Shown piece after piece: positions 1 through 8,485 of a stretch of DNA of 34,923 bases. Each line of letters begins with the position of its first letter. Positions within the stretch are counted from its first letter, which is position 1. Origin of the DNA: Candidatus Rokuibacteriota bacterium (GTDB lineage Bacteria > Methylomirabilota > Methylomirabilia > Rokubacteriales > CSP1-6). The translations under genes and the position numbers were made by a program. Under the pieces are notes generated by a model, which did not search any database, was not told where the DNA came from, and was given only the letters and a program-made list of their open reading frames with translations. The stretch lies in NCBI GenBank assembly GCA_003220265.1, contig QHRW01000027.1, forward strand, positions 1-34,923. Direction: 5' to 3'.

Positions 1-54
1 CACGCGGGGCAGCGCGCGCCTACCGCCAAAGCGGGGAATTCGCAACCGGCAAAC

Positions 55-73
55 GGGGGCCGCCGCCGCCCCC
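55..73 (-). terminator. GC-rich hairpin downstream of ribH (possible terminator)
   Basis: GGGGGC at 55-60 and GCCCCC at 68-73 form a perfect 6-bp inverted repeat with a 7-nt loop, about 35 bp beyond the lumazine synthase stop. No clear T-run follows on the minus strand, so it could be a factor-dependent stop site or chance in GC-rich DNA. No gene was recognised in bases 1-108. Confidence 0.25.
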
Positions 74-108
74 GAGTCGGGTGGCGCTCCCCGCCGTTTG
101 TGGGGCCG

Positions 109-558
109 CTAGGCGACGGCGGCCAGGCTCTCGATGATCGCCACGCACGCCTCGGCGAGCTCCTTGCCCTTGGTCAGCATGTGCTCGCGGAAGAAGTCGT
201 GGTGCACGGCGTGCTCGTGGAACTGGTGCGGCGTGAGGACCGCCGACAGGATCGGCACCTCGGTCTCGAGCGACGCGTTCACGATGCCCTGCAGCACGGC
301 GTGGGCGACGAAGTCGTGCCGGTAGATCCCGCCGTCGACGACGAGGCCGCTGGCGCACACGGCGGCATACTTGCCGGTCTTGGCCAGCTTCTTGGCCAGG
401 AGCGGGATCTCCAGGCTGCCCGGCGTCGAGAAGAAGTCGACGGCGGCGGCGGCGTAGCCGTGCTTGGCCAGCTCGGCCACGAACGCCTGCTTGCAGCGAT
501 CGGTGATCTCGGTGTGCCACGCGGCCTGCACGTAGGCGATCTTCTTCGAGGGCGTCAT
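109..558 (-). CDS. ribH: 6,7-dimethyl-8-ribityllumazine synthase, type II (RibH2-like)
   Basis: The 149-aa product should condense 5-amino-6-ribitylaminouracil with 3,4-dihydroxybutanone phosphate in the penultimate step of riboflavin synthesis, in the cytoplasm. Seen: the family core GSLEIP (about residues 48-52), the GGIYRHDFVAHAV segment with the expected catalytic His81, LETEVPILSAVLTP (98-110) and W14 in QAAWH. The Trp and the HxFHEH...HHDFF tail resemble the RibH2 type known from Brucella and Mesorhizobium, which forms decamers rather than 60-mers. The start was placed at the ATG at 558 because it follows a strong AGGAGAGGAG Shine-Dalgarno; an upstream in-frame start would add 12 residues and overlap ridA. 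It lies 20 bp downstream of ridA and is probably co-transcribed with it. No FMN riboswitch was seen upstream, and no other rib gene is in the window. Confidence 0.9.
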   Translation of the reverse strand: MTPSKKIAYVQAAWHTEITDRCKQAFVAELAKHGYAAAAVDFFSTPGSLEIPLLAKKLAKTGKYAAVCASGLVVDGGIYRHDFVAHAVLQGIVNASLETEVPILSAVLTPHQFHEHAVHHDFFREHMLTKGKELAEACVAIIESLAAVA

Positions 559-578
559 GGTCTCCTCTCCTGCGCGGC

Positions 579-965
579 TCAGCTCGGGACGCACGCGGTG
601 ACCGTGATCTCGATCAGCAGCTCCGGCGCGTTCAGCGAGGCCACCGTCACGGTGGTGCGCGCCGGCTTGTCGGCCGGGAAGAACTTCGCGTACTCCTCGT
701 TGTAGGCGGCCAGGTCCTCGCGGCGGGTCAGGTACGTGGTCGCGGTCAGCACGTTGTCGAGCGAGGTGCCGGCCGATTCCAAGATGGCCTTGACGCGCTC
801 GAGGATGTTGCGCGTCTGCTCGCGGACGTCCTTGCCGACCTCGCCGGTCTTCGGATGACGGCCCGTCTGACCGGCCACGAACACCAGGTTGCCAAACTTC
901 GTGGCCGCCGACAGGTTGGGGTTGGGGGCGGCGGAACCGACCTTGACGATCTCTTTCTTCGGCAT
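579..965 (-). CDS. ridA: RidA family enamine/imine deaminase
   Basis: The 128-aa protein has the length and sequence of the YjgF/YER057c/UK114 family. RidA proteins hydrolyse reactive 2-aminoacrylate-type enamines and imines released by PLP enzymes. Seen: the conserved AGQTG (31-35), the PARTTV segment carrying the carboxylate-binding Arg103, and LLIEITV containing Glu119, which matches the usual catalytic Arg/Glu pair. The ATG at 965 is preceded by a GGAGGA-type ribosome binding site. It is 20 bp upstream of ribH and 84 bp downstream of a 68-aa gene in the same direction. A RidA next to a riboflavin gene may act on an unstable amino intermediate, but this is inference; the family has many subgroups and the substrate cannot be read from sequence. 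Confidence 0.88.
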   Translation of the reverse strand: MPKKEIVKVGSAAPNPNLSAATKFGNLVFVAGQTGRHPKTGEVGKDVREQTRNILERVKAILESAGTSLDNVLTATTYLTRREDLAAYNEEYAKFFPADKPARTTVTVASLNAPELLIEITVTACVPS

Positions 966-1049
966 GTCCCTGTCCTCCGCCGCCCTATGGTACGGAAACT
1001 ACATCGGGGGTTCCATCGAGATCATGGCGTGGTTACCGGGCTCACGCCC

Positions 1050-1256
1050 TCAGCGACGACGCTGCCACGAGGGTGGGCGGGCCGGCACGGGAAGGTCCCG
1101 GTCGGCATGCGTGCGGAGACGCTCGTTGCCTTCGGCGACGGCGAGGGCAATCGTCGCGAAACCCTTCGACGACTCCTCGACCGTTTCGCCTCCGTAGTTC
1201 ACGATGCGCCAGCGCCAGTCCGGTTGACTGGGTGTGGAGAAGGCGACCACGTTCAT
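1050..1256 (-). CDS. Small conserved-looking protein, 68 aa, function unknown
   Basis: This short gene encodes 68 residues beginning MNVVAFSTPSQPDWRWRIVN. Support for a real gene is an excellent AGGAGGG ribosome binding site 4 nt before the ATG at 1256, the placement as first gene of the ridA-ribH strand, and a plausible folded core: a W-R-W-R-I-V strand, an acidic GETVEESS turn, then a helix (FATIALAVAEGNERLR). The C-terminal 17 residues are Arg/Pro rich and look disordered. No domain was recognised. A longer in-frame reading starting further upstream exists but would cross into the divergent TPP gene, so it was rejected. The 154 bp between this start and the divergent gene at 1411 should hold both promoters. 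Confidence 0.6.
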   Translation of the reverse strand: MNVVAFSTPSQPDWRWRIVNYGGETVEESSKGFATIALAVAEGNERLRTHADRDLPVPARPPSWQRRR

Positions 1257-1410
1257 ACGCCCTCCTGCTTCGAGCGAGCGGACGTTCGAGGTTGCGGAGA
1301 GCCATGATCGCCGCCGGCACGACGTCTGATACGTCAACCCGGGGACAAGCAGCGGAGGCACCTCCACTGTACACGTAGCGGCCGTCGTCGGCGTGCGATA
1401 CTGCCGCCCC

Positions 1411-3135
1411 ATGAGCACCCGGATCCTCGATCCCGAGACGACGGCGGAAGCGTACCTCGAGCTGCTGAGGGATCGTGGCATCGATGTCTTCCTCGGCAAC
1501 GCCGGCACCGACTTCGCCTCGCTCGTCGAGGCATTCGCGCGGTTCGAGACGGAAGCCGGGCGCGCGCCGCGGCCGCTGGTGGTGCCGCACGAGTTCGTGG
1601 CGGTGTCGATGGCGCACGGCTACTACGCGGCGGGCGGGCGGCCGGCCGCCGTGATGGTGCACGTCAACGTCGGCACCGGCAACGCGGCGACGGCGATCAT
1701 CACCGCCGCGCGGGCGAACGTACCCATCCTGATGTCGGCCGGGCGCACGCCCGTCACCGAGGAAGGCCTGCCGGGCTCGCGCGATCTGCACATCCACTGG
1801 GCGCAGGAGAGCTTCGACCAGGCGGCCATGCTCCGCGAGTACGTCAAGTGGGACTACGAGCTGCGCATGCCCGTCCAGGTGGAAGCCGTCGTGGACCGCG
1901 CCGTCGAGCTGATGCACGCCGAGCCGCGCGGCCCGGTCTACCTCACCCTGCCACGCGAGGTGCTGGCGGCGAAGCCCGGACGGCTGACCATCACCTCACC
2001 GCCGCGCCGTCTCTCGCGCGCCGACCGGTTTCCCGATCCCGCGAAGATCGACGAGGCCGCCCGCATCCTGGCCCGCGCCGAGCAGCCGCTCGTCCTCGTC
2101 TCCGCCGCCGGCCTCGACGCGCGCGCGGTCGGCGGCCTCGTCGAGCTTGCCGAGGCCGGCGGTCTCGGCGTCGTCGAGGCGGATCCGATCTACCTCAACT
2201 TCCCGCACCGGCACGAGCTGCACCTCGGCTACAACCAATCCGGCACCACGAATCCGTCGCTGGCCGGGGCCGACGCCATTCTCGTGGTCGAGGCCGACGT
2301 GCCGTGGTATCCGGCGCTTCAGAAGCCGGCGGCCGGCGCGCCCATCATCCACCTGGGCGTCGATCCGTTCTTCGCGCGCTATCCGATGCGCAGCTATCCC
2401 TGCGACGTGCCGATCGCCGCCACGCCGGCCGTGGCGCTGCCGATGCTGGCCGAAGCGGTACGCCGTCACGCCGATCCGCAAGCGGTGGCCCGCCGGCGAG
2501 CGCGTGTCAGCGCCGAGCATCGCGCGCGGCACGCGGCGTGGGACGAGACGGCAGCGAAGCAGGCGAGCGCCTCGACGATCGGCTTCGCGTGGGCCTCGCG
2601 GTGCATCGGCGAGCTCGTCGACGACAGCACCGCGGTCGTGAACGAGTATCCGCTCGACCGGCGGTTTGCGGCCTTCACGCGCCCGGGCAGCTACTTCGGC
2701 TCGCCGCACTCGAGCGGCCTCGGCTTCGGCCTGGGCGCCGCCCTCGGCGTCAAGCTCGCCCGTCCGGAGGCGACCGTGATCGCCACCGTGGGCGACGGCG
2801 CGTACTTCTTCGGCGAGCCGCTGTCCTGCCTGTTCGTGCAGCGCGCGCACGCGCTGCCCATCCTCACCGTAGTCTTCAACAACCAGCAATGGGAGGCCGT
2901 GAAGTTCGGCGCGCTCGCCGTCCATCCCGCCGGTGTGGCGAAGACGCGCGGCCGCTTCCCGCTGAGCGAGCTCACGCCCTCGCCGCGCTTCGAGGAGATG
3001 GCGCGGACCGTGGACGGCTACGGCGAGCGCGTCGAGAGTCCCGGCGAGTTGCCCGCCGCGCTCAAGCGCGGGCTGGCCGCCGTGCGCGAGGGCCGTCCGG
3101 CCATCCTCAACGTCCTCTGCCAGCGGGCGGTGTAG
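1411..3135 (+). CDS. Thiamine pyrophosphate-requiring enzyme, acetolactate synthase-like
   Basis: The 574-aa protein has the three-domain layout of the TPP decarboxylase/acetolactate synthase superfamily: N-terminal Pyr domain (about 8-175) with the catalytic Glu61 in VPHEF, central domain (200-330), and C-terminal TPP-binding domain with the GDG motif at 461-463 and the paired NN at 490-491. It is the usual length of the family. Substrate cannot be assigned: the closest-looking relatives are proteins labelled acetolactate synthase large subunit-like or benzoylformate decarboxylase-like, and no ilvN-type small subunit is adjacent. The ATG at 1411 was chosen over a frame start six codons upstream. 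It lacks a Shine-Dalgarno but has GATACT at 1397-1402, 8 nt before the ATG, so the mRNA may be leaderless. It converges on the next gene with only 4 bp between stops. Confidence 0.82.
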   Translation: MSTRILDPETTAEAYLELLRDRGIDVFLGNAGTDFASLVEAFARFETEAGRAPRPLVVPHEFVAVSMAHGYYAAGGRPAAVMVHVNVGTGNAATAIITAARANVPILMSAGRTPVTEEGLPGSRDLHIHWAQESFDQAAMLREYVKWDYELRMPVQVEAVVDRAVELMHAEPRGPVYLTLPREVLAAKPGRLTITSPPRRLSRADRFPDPAKIDEAARILARAEQPLVLVSAAGLDARAVGGLVELAEAGGLGVVEADPIYLNFPHRHELHLGYNQSGTTNPSLAGADAILVVEADVPWYPALQKPAAGAPIIHLGVDPFFARYPMRSYPCDVPIAATPAVALPMLAEAVRRHADPQAVARRRARVSAEHRARHAAWDETAAKQASASTIGFAWASRCIGELVDDSTAVVNEYPLDRRFAAFTRPGSYFGSPHSSGLGFGLGAALGVKLARPEATVIATVGDGAYFFGEPLSCLFVQRAHALPILTVVFNNQQWEAVKFGALAVHPAGVAKTRGRFPLSELTPSPRFEEMARTVDGYGERVESPGELPAALKRGLAAVREGRPAILNVLCQRAV

Positions 3136-3139
3136 CGGC

Positions 3140-4486
3140 TCAGAGCATGAAGCGGACGTCCGAGCCGCTGGTCGGGTAGGCGAAGAGCACCTCCTTCAGC
3201 TCGCCCGCCGGAACGCGCAGGCGGATCGCCACGGCGAAGAGGTTGATCACCTCCTCGGCGTGCGGGCCGAGCACGTGCGCGCCCAGGATGCGATCGGTTC
3301 CCTCCTCGATGAGGACTTTGCAGCCGGACGTCGTCTCGCCGACGCGGCGCGTGTGGAACCCGCCCGAGGTGTCCTGGTGGTTGACGCGGAACTTCAGGCC
3401 GGCGGCACGCGCCTCGTCCTCGCGAAGCCCGGCCGAGGTGAGCGGCGGAATGGTGAAGACCGCCGACGCGATGCCGTCGTAGCTCACGCGGCGCGTGTTG
3501 CCCTGCAGGAGATTGGCGGTCAGCACGGCGACGTCGTGGTCGGCCTTCGGCGTCAGCGCCGGTCCGCTGGCGGCGGCATCGCCCCCCGCGTAGACGGCGG
3601 CATTGGAGACCGACTGCAAGAACTCGTTCACGACCACCCCGCGCTTCTCACGCTTCACGCCGGCCGCGTCCAGATCGAGCGCATCGAGCTCGGGCACGCG
3701 CCCAGCCCCGTGGACCGCGAGATCGGTCTCGAACGTGACCTCGTTGCCGCGGCGGGCACCGCGCACCACGAGACCGCCGGCGGCCGCGTCGATCCCGCGG
3801 ACCTCGGTCTCGAGCTCCACGCGGATGCCGAGCTCGCGGCTGCGGCGCACGAGCTGGTCGACGAGGTCGGGGTCGAAGGCCTCCAGCGGCCGCCGGCCGC
3901 GGTGCAGGATCGTCACCTGGGCGCCCGCGCGCGCGGCGACGTGGGCGAACTCGAAGGAGATGTAGCCGCCACCGATGAAGAGCGCGCGCGCCGGCATTCT
4001 TGGGAGATCGAGAAAGGCGTCGCTCGTGCTGACGCGTTCGGCGCCGGGGAACTTCAAGGGCACGGGGATGGCGCCGGCCGCAATCAGCACGCGGCGGCCG
4101 GTCAGCCGGTCGTCCCCCACCACCAGCGTCGCCGGGCCCACGAAGCGGGCGACGCCGTGGAAGAGCTCGATGCCCATCTCGGTCCACGTCCGCTCGGTGT
4201 GCTCGGTCGTGCCGCCAATCAGCTCGCGCTTGAAGGCGATGAGCCGCGGCCACTCGAGCGTGAGACCGTCGGCGGGCACGCCGCGGCCGGTCAGGTCGCG
4301 GGCGGCGTTGACTGCCTCGGCGGCGCCGACCAGGATCTTCTTGGGGACGCAGCCGCGGAGGGCGCACGTGCCGCCGAACGGCTGTCGATCGACCACGGCC
4401 ACGCTCCAGCCGGCCTCACGGCAGCGCGACGCGACCGCGGAGGTGACACCGCTGCCGACGACCACGAGATCGTACTGTCTGTCCAT
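3140..4486 (-). CDS. Class I pyridine nucleotide-disulfide oxidoreductase (dihydrolipoyl dehydrogenase / glutathione reductase-like)
   Basis: The 448-aa flavoprotein has the FAD-binding N-terminus, the redox disulfide GGTCALRGCVPKK (Cys41, Cys46), a second Rossmann fold (ALFIGGGYISFEFA, about 169-182) followed by HRGRRPLE, whose arginines suggest NADPH preference, and the C-terminal dimerisation domain. Oddities: the first dinucleotide motif reads GSGVTS instead of GxGxxG/A, and the C-terminal active-site region reads FAYPTSGSD, with Tyr where HxHPT enzymes carry the base His. It lacks the N-terminal metal-binding domain and C-terminal Cys pair of MerA, so mercuric reductase is unlikely. The ATG at 4486 has a GGAG site. 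It is 31 bp downstream of an NMT1-type binding protein gene and is probably the last gene of that transporter operon, which hints at a redox step on imported material (inference). Confidence 0.8.
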   Translation of the reverse strand: MDRQYDLVVVGSGVTSAVASRCREAGWSVAVVDRQPFGGTCALRGCVPKKILVGAAEAVNAARDLTGRGVPADGLTLEWPRLIAFKRELIGGTTEHTERTWTEMGIELFHGVARFVGPATLVVGDDRLTGRRVLIAAGAIPVPLKFPGAERVSTSDAFLDLPRMPARALFIGGGYISFEFAHVAARAGAQVTILHRGRRPLEAFDPDLVDQLVRRSRELGIRVELETEVRGIDAAAGGLVVRGARRGNEVTFETDLAVHGAGRVPELDALDLDAAGVKREKRGVVVNEFLQSVSNAAVYAGGDAAASGPALTPKADHDVAVLTANLLQGNTRRVSYDGIASAVFTIPPLTSAGLREDEARAAGLKFRVNHQDTSGGFHTRRVGETTSGCKVLIEEGTDRILGAHVLGPHAEEVINLFAVAIRLRVPAGELKEVLFAYPTSGSDVRFML

Positions 4487-4517
4487 GGCGCTCCATCCAC
4501 GCCGAGCGCCGGGGCCG

Positions 4518-5534
4518 CTACCGCCCCAGCGCCTTCAGCACGTAGCGGTTGTCGAAGATGCTCTCGGGCTCGATCTTCAGCGTGGCGGGGACCGCCTCGA
4601 ACACGCGCATGGTCTCGATGACCCGGGCCACGCCGTCCCGGCTGACGAGCGAGTCGGGCGGAAATCCCTCGCGCGCGTGCTCGAAGGACTCCGCGTAGAG
4701 CTTCGGGTCGCCAGCGAGGTCCTTCGGTAGCATCTGGGCCATCTGCTCCCCGGACGAGCCTGCGATGAGCTTGTTGGCCTTCACGAGCGCGTTGACCATC
4801 TTCTGCACCGTGGCCGGGCGCTTGGCGATGACGTCCGGGCGCGTGAGCAATGTGGTGCCCTGCACCTCGCCGCCCATCGCCTCCTGCGTGCCCTTGATCG
4901 TGAACATGTCGACCAGCGCGTAGCCCTTGCCCTGCTTGAGGAACGCCGTGAAGAACGGATCGAGCATCATGCCGGCGTGGACGGAGTCCTTCTCGATGGC
5001 CAGCGGCATCGTGTTGCCGCCGGCGCCGATGATCTTCACGTCGTCGGCCTTCACGCCGTTCTTGGCCAGCAGGTAGCCGAGGATCATGTGGGTCTGCGAG
5101 CCCGGCGAGGTCACGCCGATCGGGCGGCCCTTGAGGTCGGCGATCGACTTGATCTCGCCCTTGTACTTGTTGGCCACCACCAGGGCCATCATGGCCAGCC
5201 TCACGTGCGAGTGCACGGCGACCAGGTCCTTCTTCTGCACCTTGGCCTTGATGGCGTGATCGATGGCGTTGGCGCTGAAATCGACCGAGCCGCCGATGAG
5301 CGCGGAGGCGGCCTGGGAGCCGCCGCCCTTGATGTCGAGGATCTCCACGTCGAGGCCTTCCTCGGCGAAGTAGCCCTTGGCCTTCGCGAGCGCGGTGGGC
5401 AGGTAGACCATGAGGCCCACGCCGCCGATGCCGACCGTGACCTTCTCGGCGGCCCGCGCCGCCGGCGCCCAGGCGGACGCCAGGACCGTGGTGACGAGCG
5501 CCACCGAGACGATGCGCCACAGCAGTGTTCGCAT
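4518..5534 (-). CDS. NMT1/SsuA-type ABC transporter substrate-binding protein
   Basis: The 338-aa protein starts with a clear signal peptide (positive MRTLLWR, hydrophobic core to about 22, cleavage near ARA-A at 28/29). The mature part has the NMT1/THI5-like periplasmic binding fold: VGIGGVGLMVYLPTALAKAKGYFAEEGLDVE, GSVDFSANAIDHAIKA, LKGRPIGVTSPGSQTH and an EKDSVHAGMMLDPF segment. Family members bind nitrate, sulfonates, taurine, pyrimidine-type precursors or aromatic acids; the ligand here is not readable. The start at 5534 follows a textbook AGGAGG. It lies 26 bp downstream of the permease gene, in the order ATPase, permease, binding protein, oxidoreductase, which supports one transport operon. 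Confidence 0.88.
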   Translation of the reverse strand: MRTLLWRIVSVALVTTVLASAWAPAARAAEKVTVGIGGVGLMVYLPTALAKAKGYFAEEGLDVEILDIKGGGSQAASALIGGSVDFSANAIDHAIKAKVQKKDLVAVHSHVRLAMMALVVANKYKGEIKSIADLKGRPIGVTSPGSQTHMILGYLLAKNGVKADDVKIIGAGGNTMPLAIEKDSVHAGMMLDPFFTAFLKQGKGYALVDMFTIKGTQEAMGGEVQGTTLLTRPDVIAKRPATVQKMVNALVKANKLIAGSSGEQMAQMLPKDLAGDPKLYAESFEHAREGFPPDSLVSRDGVARVIETMRVFEAVPATLKIEPESIFDNRYVLKALGR

Positions 5535-5560
5535 GCGAACCTCCTTCGCGCGAGGGCGGA

Positions 5561-6346
5561 TCACTTTGCGACCGGCTTCCAGTAGGAGAACCGCGCGTCC
5601 AGCCGCTTGAGGCCGAGGTCGATGGCGATCACGGCCGCCATCAGCACGAGCAGCCCGGCCAGCACGCCGGTGGCGTTGAACATCGACTCCGCGTAGGAGA
5701 TCACGTAGCCCATCCCCTCGTGCGAGCCGAGGTACTCGCCGACGACGGCGCCGATGAGGGCGAAGCCCACGCTGGTGCGCAGGCTCGCGAAGATCCACGT
5801 GAGCGCCGAGGGCAGCAGCACGTGGCGGATGAGATGGCGCGGGCCGGCCCCCAGGAGGCGCGCGTTGTTGACGAGGTCGCGGTCCACCTCGCGGATGCCG
5901 GTGTAGGTGCTGAAGAACACCACGAAGAACACGAGCGAGATGACCATCACGACCTTGGAGAGCAGGCCGAGGCCGAACCAGAGGATGAACAGCGGCGCCA
6001 GCACCACGCGCGGCATGGCATTGAGCGCCACCATCAGCGGATCGAAGATGTGGGCCAGCTTCTCCCAGTGGGCGAAGCAGAAGCCGACCGCCACGCCGAG
6101 CACCGTGCCCAGGAGGAACCCGATGATCGTCTCCTGCATCGTCACCAGCAGGTGCCGGAAGATGAAGCCGGTGCGGATCCAGTCGGCGATCTGCGTGGCC
6201 AGCACCGTGGGCTGGCTGACGAAAAAGGGATCGACCCACGCCCGCCGCGTGGCCACCTCCCACAGGAGGAGGAACGCGGCCAGGAGGCCGGCCCGCCAGA
6301 GGCGGATCTCAGTCCAGGAGACCGGTCTGGCTGCGCTCGTAGCCAA
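5561..6346 (-). CDS. ABC transporter permease, SsuC/TauC family
   Basis: The 261-aa membrane protein has about six hydrophobic segments and the BPD_transp_1 fold. The cytoplasmic coupling (EAA-type) loop is visible as NARLLGAGPRHLIRHVLLPSAL (about 173-195). It would form the channel of the importer together with the adjacent ATPase and NMT1 binding protein. The annotated ATG at 6346 lies 38 bp inside the ATPase gene, an overlap that fits translational coupling; a somewhat later start before the WRAGLLAAFLLLW segment cannot be excluded. Confidence 0.88.
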   Translation of the reverse strand: MATSAARPVSWTEIRLWRAGLLAAFLLLWEVATRRAWVDPFFVSQPTVLATQIADWIRTGFIFRHLLVTMQETIIGFLLGTVLGVAVGFCFAHWEKLAHIFDPLMVALNAMPRVVLAPLFILWFGLGLLSKVVMVISLVFFVVFFSTYTGIREVDRDLVNNARLLGAGPRHLIRHVLLPSALTWIFASLRTSVGFALIGAVVGEYLGSHEGMGYVISYAESMFNATGVLAGLLVLMAAVIAIDLGLKRLDARFSYWKPVAK

Positions 6347-7121
6347 GGCGCACCTCGTCCTTCAGATCCTTCCAGATCGTTTCGTACAGCCGGCCGAAGT
6401 CGGGATGGAAGCGGATCTCGGTGACCGAGCGCGGGCGCGGCAGGCTGATCGTGTAGATCGACTTCACGCGCCCGGGCGAGGCGGTCATCACCACGATGCG
6501 ATCCGAGAGCGCGATGGCCTCCTCGAGGTCGTGGGTGACGAACACGACGGTGCGGCGGAACTGCGACCAGATCTCCAGCAGGTCGTTCTCCATGAGGTTG
6601 CGCGTCTGCACGTCGAGCGCGCCGAAGGGCTCGTCCATCAGCACGATCTCCGGCTCGTAGACCATCGTCATGGCCAGCGCGACGCGCTTGCGCATGCCGC
6701 CCGAGAGCTGATGGGGATGATAACGCTCGAAGCCCCTGAGACCGATGCGCGCGATCCAGTCCGCCACGCGCGGCCGCGCGACCTCGGCGGCGACGCCGCG
6801 GAAGAGCAGCGGCAGGCCGACGTTCTGCGCCACGGTCTTCCACGGGAAGAGCGCGTCGCGCTGGAACACGAAGCCCAGCCGAGGATCGACGCCCGCCACC
6901 GGCCGTCCATCGAGGCTGATGCGTCCCTCGCTGACCGGCACCAGGCCCGCGACGAGCGCCAGCAGCGTGGACTTGCCGCAGCCCGAGGGCCCCACGATCG
7001 ACACGAACTCGCCGCCGCGCACGTCGAAGGAGACGCGCTCGACGGCGGTGAACTCCCGGTTCTCGCGCGGCAGCGAAAACCGGTGCGTCACCTGCTCGAG
7101 GACGATCGCGCCGGTGGGCAC
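6309..7121 (-). CDS. ABC transporter ATP-binding protein, SsuB/TauB family
   Basis: The 270-aa ATPase carries every nucleotide-binding motif: Walker A GPSGCGKST (44-52), Q-loop Gln87 in VFQRDALFPW, signature LSGGM (139-143), Walker B IVLMDE (159-164), D-loop ALD and switch His197 in VTHD. The sequence style (FQRDALFPWKTVAQNV, MDEPFGALD) is that of nitrate/sulfonate/taurine importers. It would drive import by the permease and binding protein encoded just downstream. The MFS gene stop is 40 bp upstream on the same strand, so an MFS carrier may share the transcript. Confidence 0.9.
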   Translation of the reverse strand: MPTGAIVLEQVTHRFSLPRENREFTAVERVSFDVRGGEFVSIVGPSGCGKSTLLALVAGLVPVSEGRISLDGRPVAGVDPRLGFVFQRDALFPWKTVAQNVGLPLLFRGVAAEVARPRVADWIARIGLRGFERYHPHQLSGGMRKRVALAMTMVYEPEIVLMDEPFGALDVQTRNLMENDLLEIWSQFRRTVVFVTHDLEEAIALSDRIVVMTASPGRVKSIYTISLPRPRSVTEIRFHPDFGRLYETIWKDLKDEVRLGYERSQTGLLD

Positions 7122-7161
7122 AGTGGTGGGATTCTACCCGGGCCCTCCCCGTTCGTGAAGG

Positions 7162-8382
7162 CTAGCCGGCGGCGAGCGGACTCGGCAGCGCGGCCGACAG
7201 CGTGCGCGGCGGCCGGAAGGTGAGCGCGATGGCCACGGCCCCGAGGCCGATGCCGAAGGAGCCGATGAAGAGCCACGCGTAGTTGCCGAAGCCGTCAAAC
7301 ACCCAGCCGCCGGCCCACGGCCCCAGCGCCATGCCCAGCGTGGAGACGAAGGCCACCGCGCCGAGCGCGGTACCCATGATGCGCGCGCCGAAGTACTCGC
7401 GCACGAGGATGGCGTAGAGCGGCATCACGCCGCCGTAGGCGAAGCCGAACAGCACCGCGAGCGCGTAGAAGCCCGCGAGCCGGCCCGTGAACAGGTAGAG
7501 GCTGACGGCCGCCGCCTGGATGGCGAGCCCGACGAGCAGCGTGCGCTTGGCGCCGACGCGGTCGGCGACGAGGCCGCAGACGACGCGGCCCCCCAGCGCG
7601 GCCAGGCCGGCGGTGCCGAGCACGGTGACGGCGGCCATCGCGGGCACGCCGTGGTCGAGCGCGTTGGCCACCATGTGGAAGATCGGGCCCGAGTGAGCCG
7701 CGCAGCACGCGAAGTGGGTGAGCGCGATGGCGGCGAACTGCGGCGTGCGCAGCGCCTCGGCCACCGTGAACTCGCGGCCATCGGCCCCGGCCGTCGCGGC
7801 CATCTCGCCGAGCGCCGGCTTCGGCGGCTCGCGCACGAGCAGCGCGGCGGGAATGACCAGGAGCCACGCCAGATCCCCGACCACCATCATGGCCACGCGC
7901 CAGTCGTAATTGGTGATGATCCAGCGCGCCAGCGGCCCCACCGTCATGGAGCCCAGGCCGATGCCCGACGACACGAGCGCGACGGCGAGACTGCGATGGC
8001 GCGTGAACCAGCGCGTGGTCACCGCGCTCAGCGGGGCGTAGAAGCTGCCGGCCGCCACGCCCACGATGACGCCGAAGACGAGCTGGAACTGACCGAGCGT
8101 GGTCGCCTGGCTTCCCGCCACCATGCCGAAGCCGAGCAGGATGGCGCCGGAGAGCACGACGACGCGCGTGCCGAACCGGTCGGACAGCACGCCCCAGAAG
8201 AACGAGCCGACGCCCATGCTGAGCCAGTTGAGGAGCGCCGCCGTCGAGATCCCCGCGCGCGACCACCCCGTCGCCTCCGCCATCGGCGGCAGGAACACGC
8301 CGAGCGAGAGCATGGCCCCCAGTCCGAAGCACGTCGCGACCATGCCCGCGCCCACCACGACCCAGCCGTAGAAGATCTTCAT
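7162..8382 (-). CDS. MFS transporter, OFA/monocarboxylate-type (paralog 1)
   Basis: The 406-aa protein has about 12 hydrophobic segments and MFS signatures, including the loop 2-3 motif WGVLSDRFGTR (about 62-72) and a matching VADRVGAKR in the second half. The MKIFYGWVVVGAGM start is typical of the OFA (oxalate/formate antiporter-like) and MCT-like group, which moves small carboxylates; the substrate is unknown. The ATG at 8382 was chosen because the family begins with this FYGW motif at residues 4-7; the longer reading frame adds 44 residues of non-family sequence. It is closely related along its whole length to the MFS gene at 9117-10334. It lies upstream of the ABC ATPase in the same direction. 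Confidence 0.88.
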   Translation of the reverse strand: MKIFYGWVVVGAGMVATCFGLGAMLSLGVFLPPMAEATGWSRAGISTAALLNWLSMGVGSFFWGVLSDRFGTRVVVLSGAILLGFGMVAGSQATTLGQFQLVFGVIVGVAAGSFYAPLSAVTTRWFTRHRSLAVALVSSGIGLGSMTVGPLARWIITNYDWRVAMMVVGDLAWLLVIPAALLVREPPKPALGEMAATAGADGREFTVAEALRTPQFAAIALTHFACCAAHSGPIFHMVANALDHGVPAMAAVTVLGTAGLAALGGRVVCGLVADRVGAKRTLLVGLAIQAAAVSLYLFTGRLAGFYALAVLFGFAYGGVMPLYAILVREYFGARIMGTALGAVAFVSTLGMALGPWAGGWVFDGFGNYAWLFIGSFGIGLGAVAIALTFRPPRTLSAALPSPLAAG

Positions 8383-8485
8383 AGCGGTGGATCGTACTCC
8401 ATTGAGATGCGCCGGCGCCGGCGCCGGATTCGCGGAATCTTCCGTGCGACCCGACCCGTCGCAAAGGACGAACGGGAGGAATGCC

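Noticed and set aside
1848..3179. 443-codon plus-strand frame within the TPP enzyme gene
   Set aside because: Arg/Ala/Gly-rich shadow of the real frame at 1411-3135, no motifs.
3140..4486. Mercuric reductase (merA)
   Set aside because: No N-terminal heavy-metal domain and no C-terminal Cys pair; no mer genes nearby.
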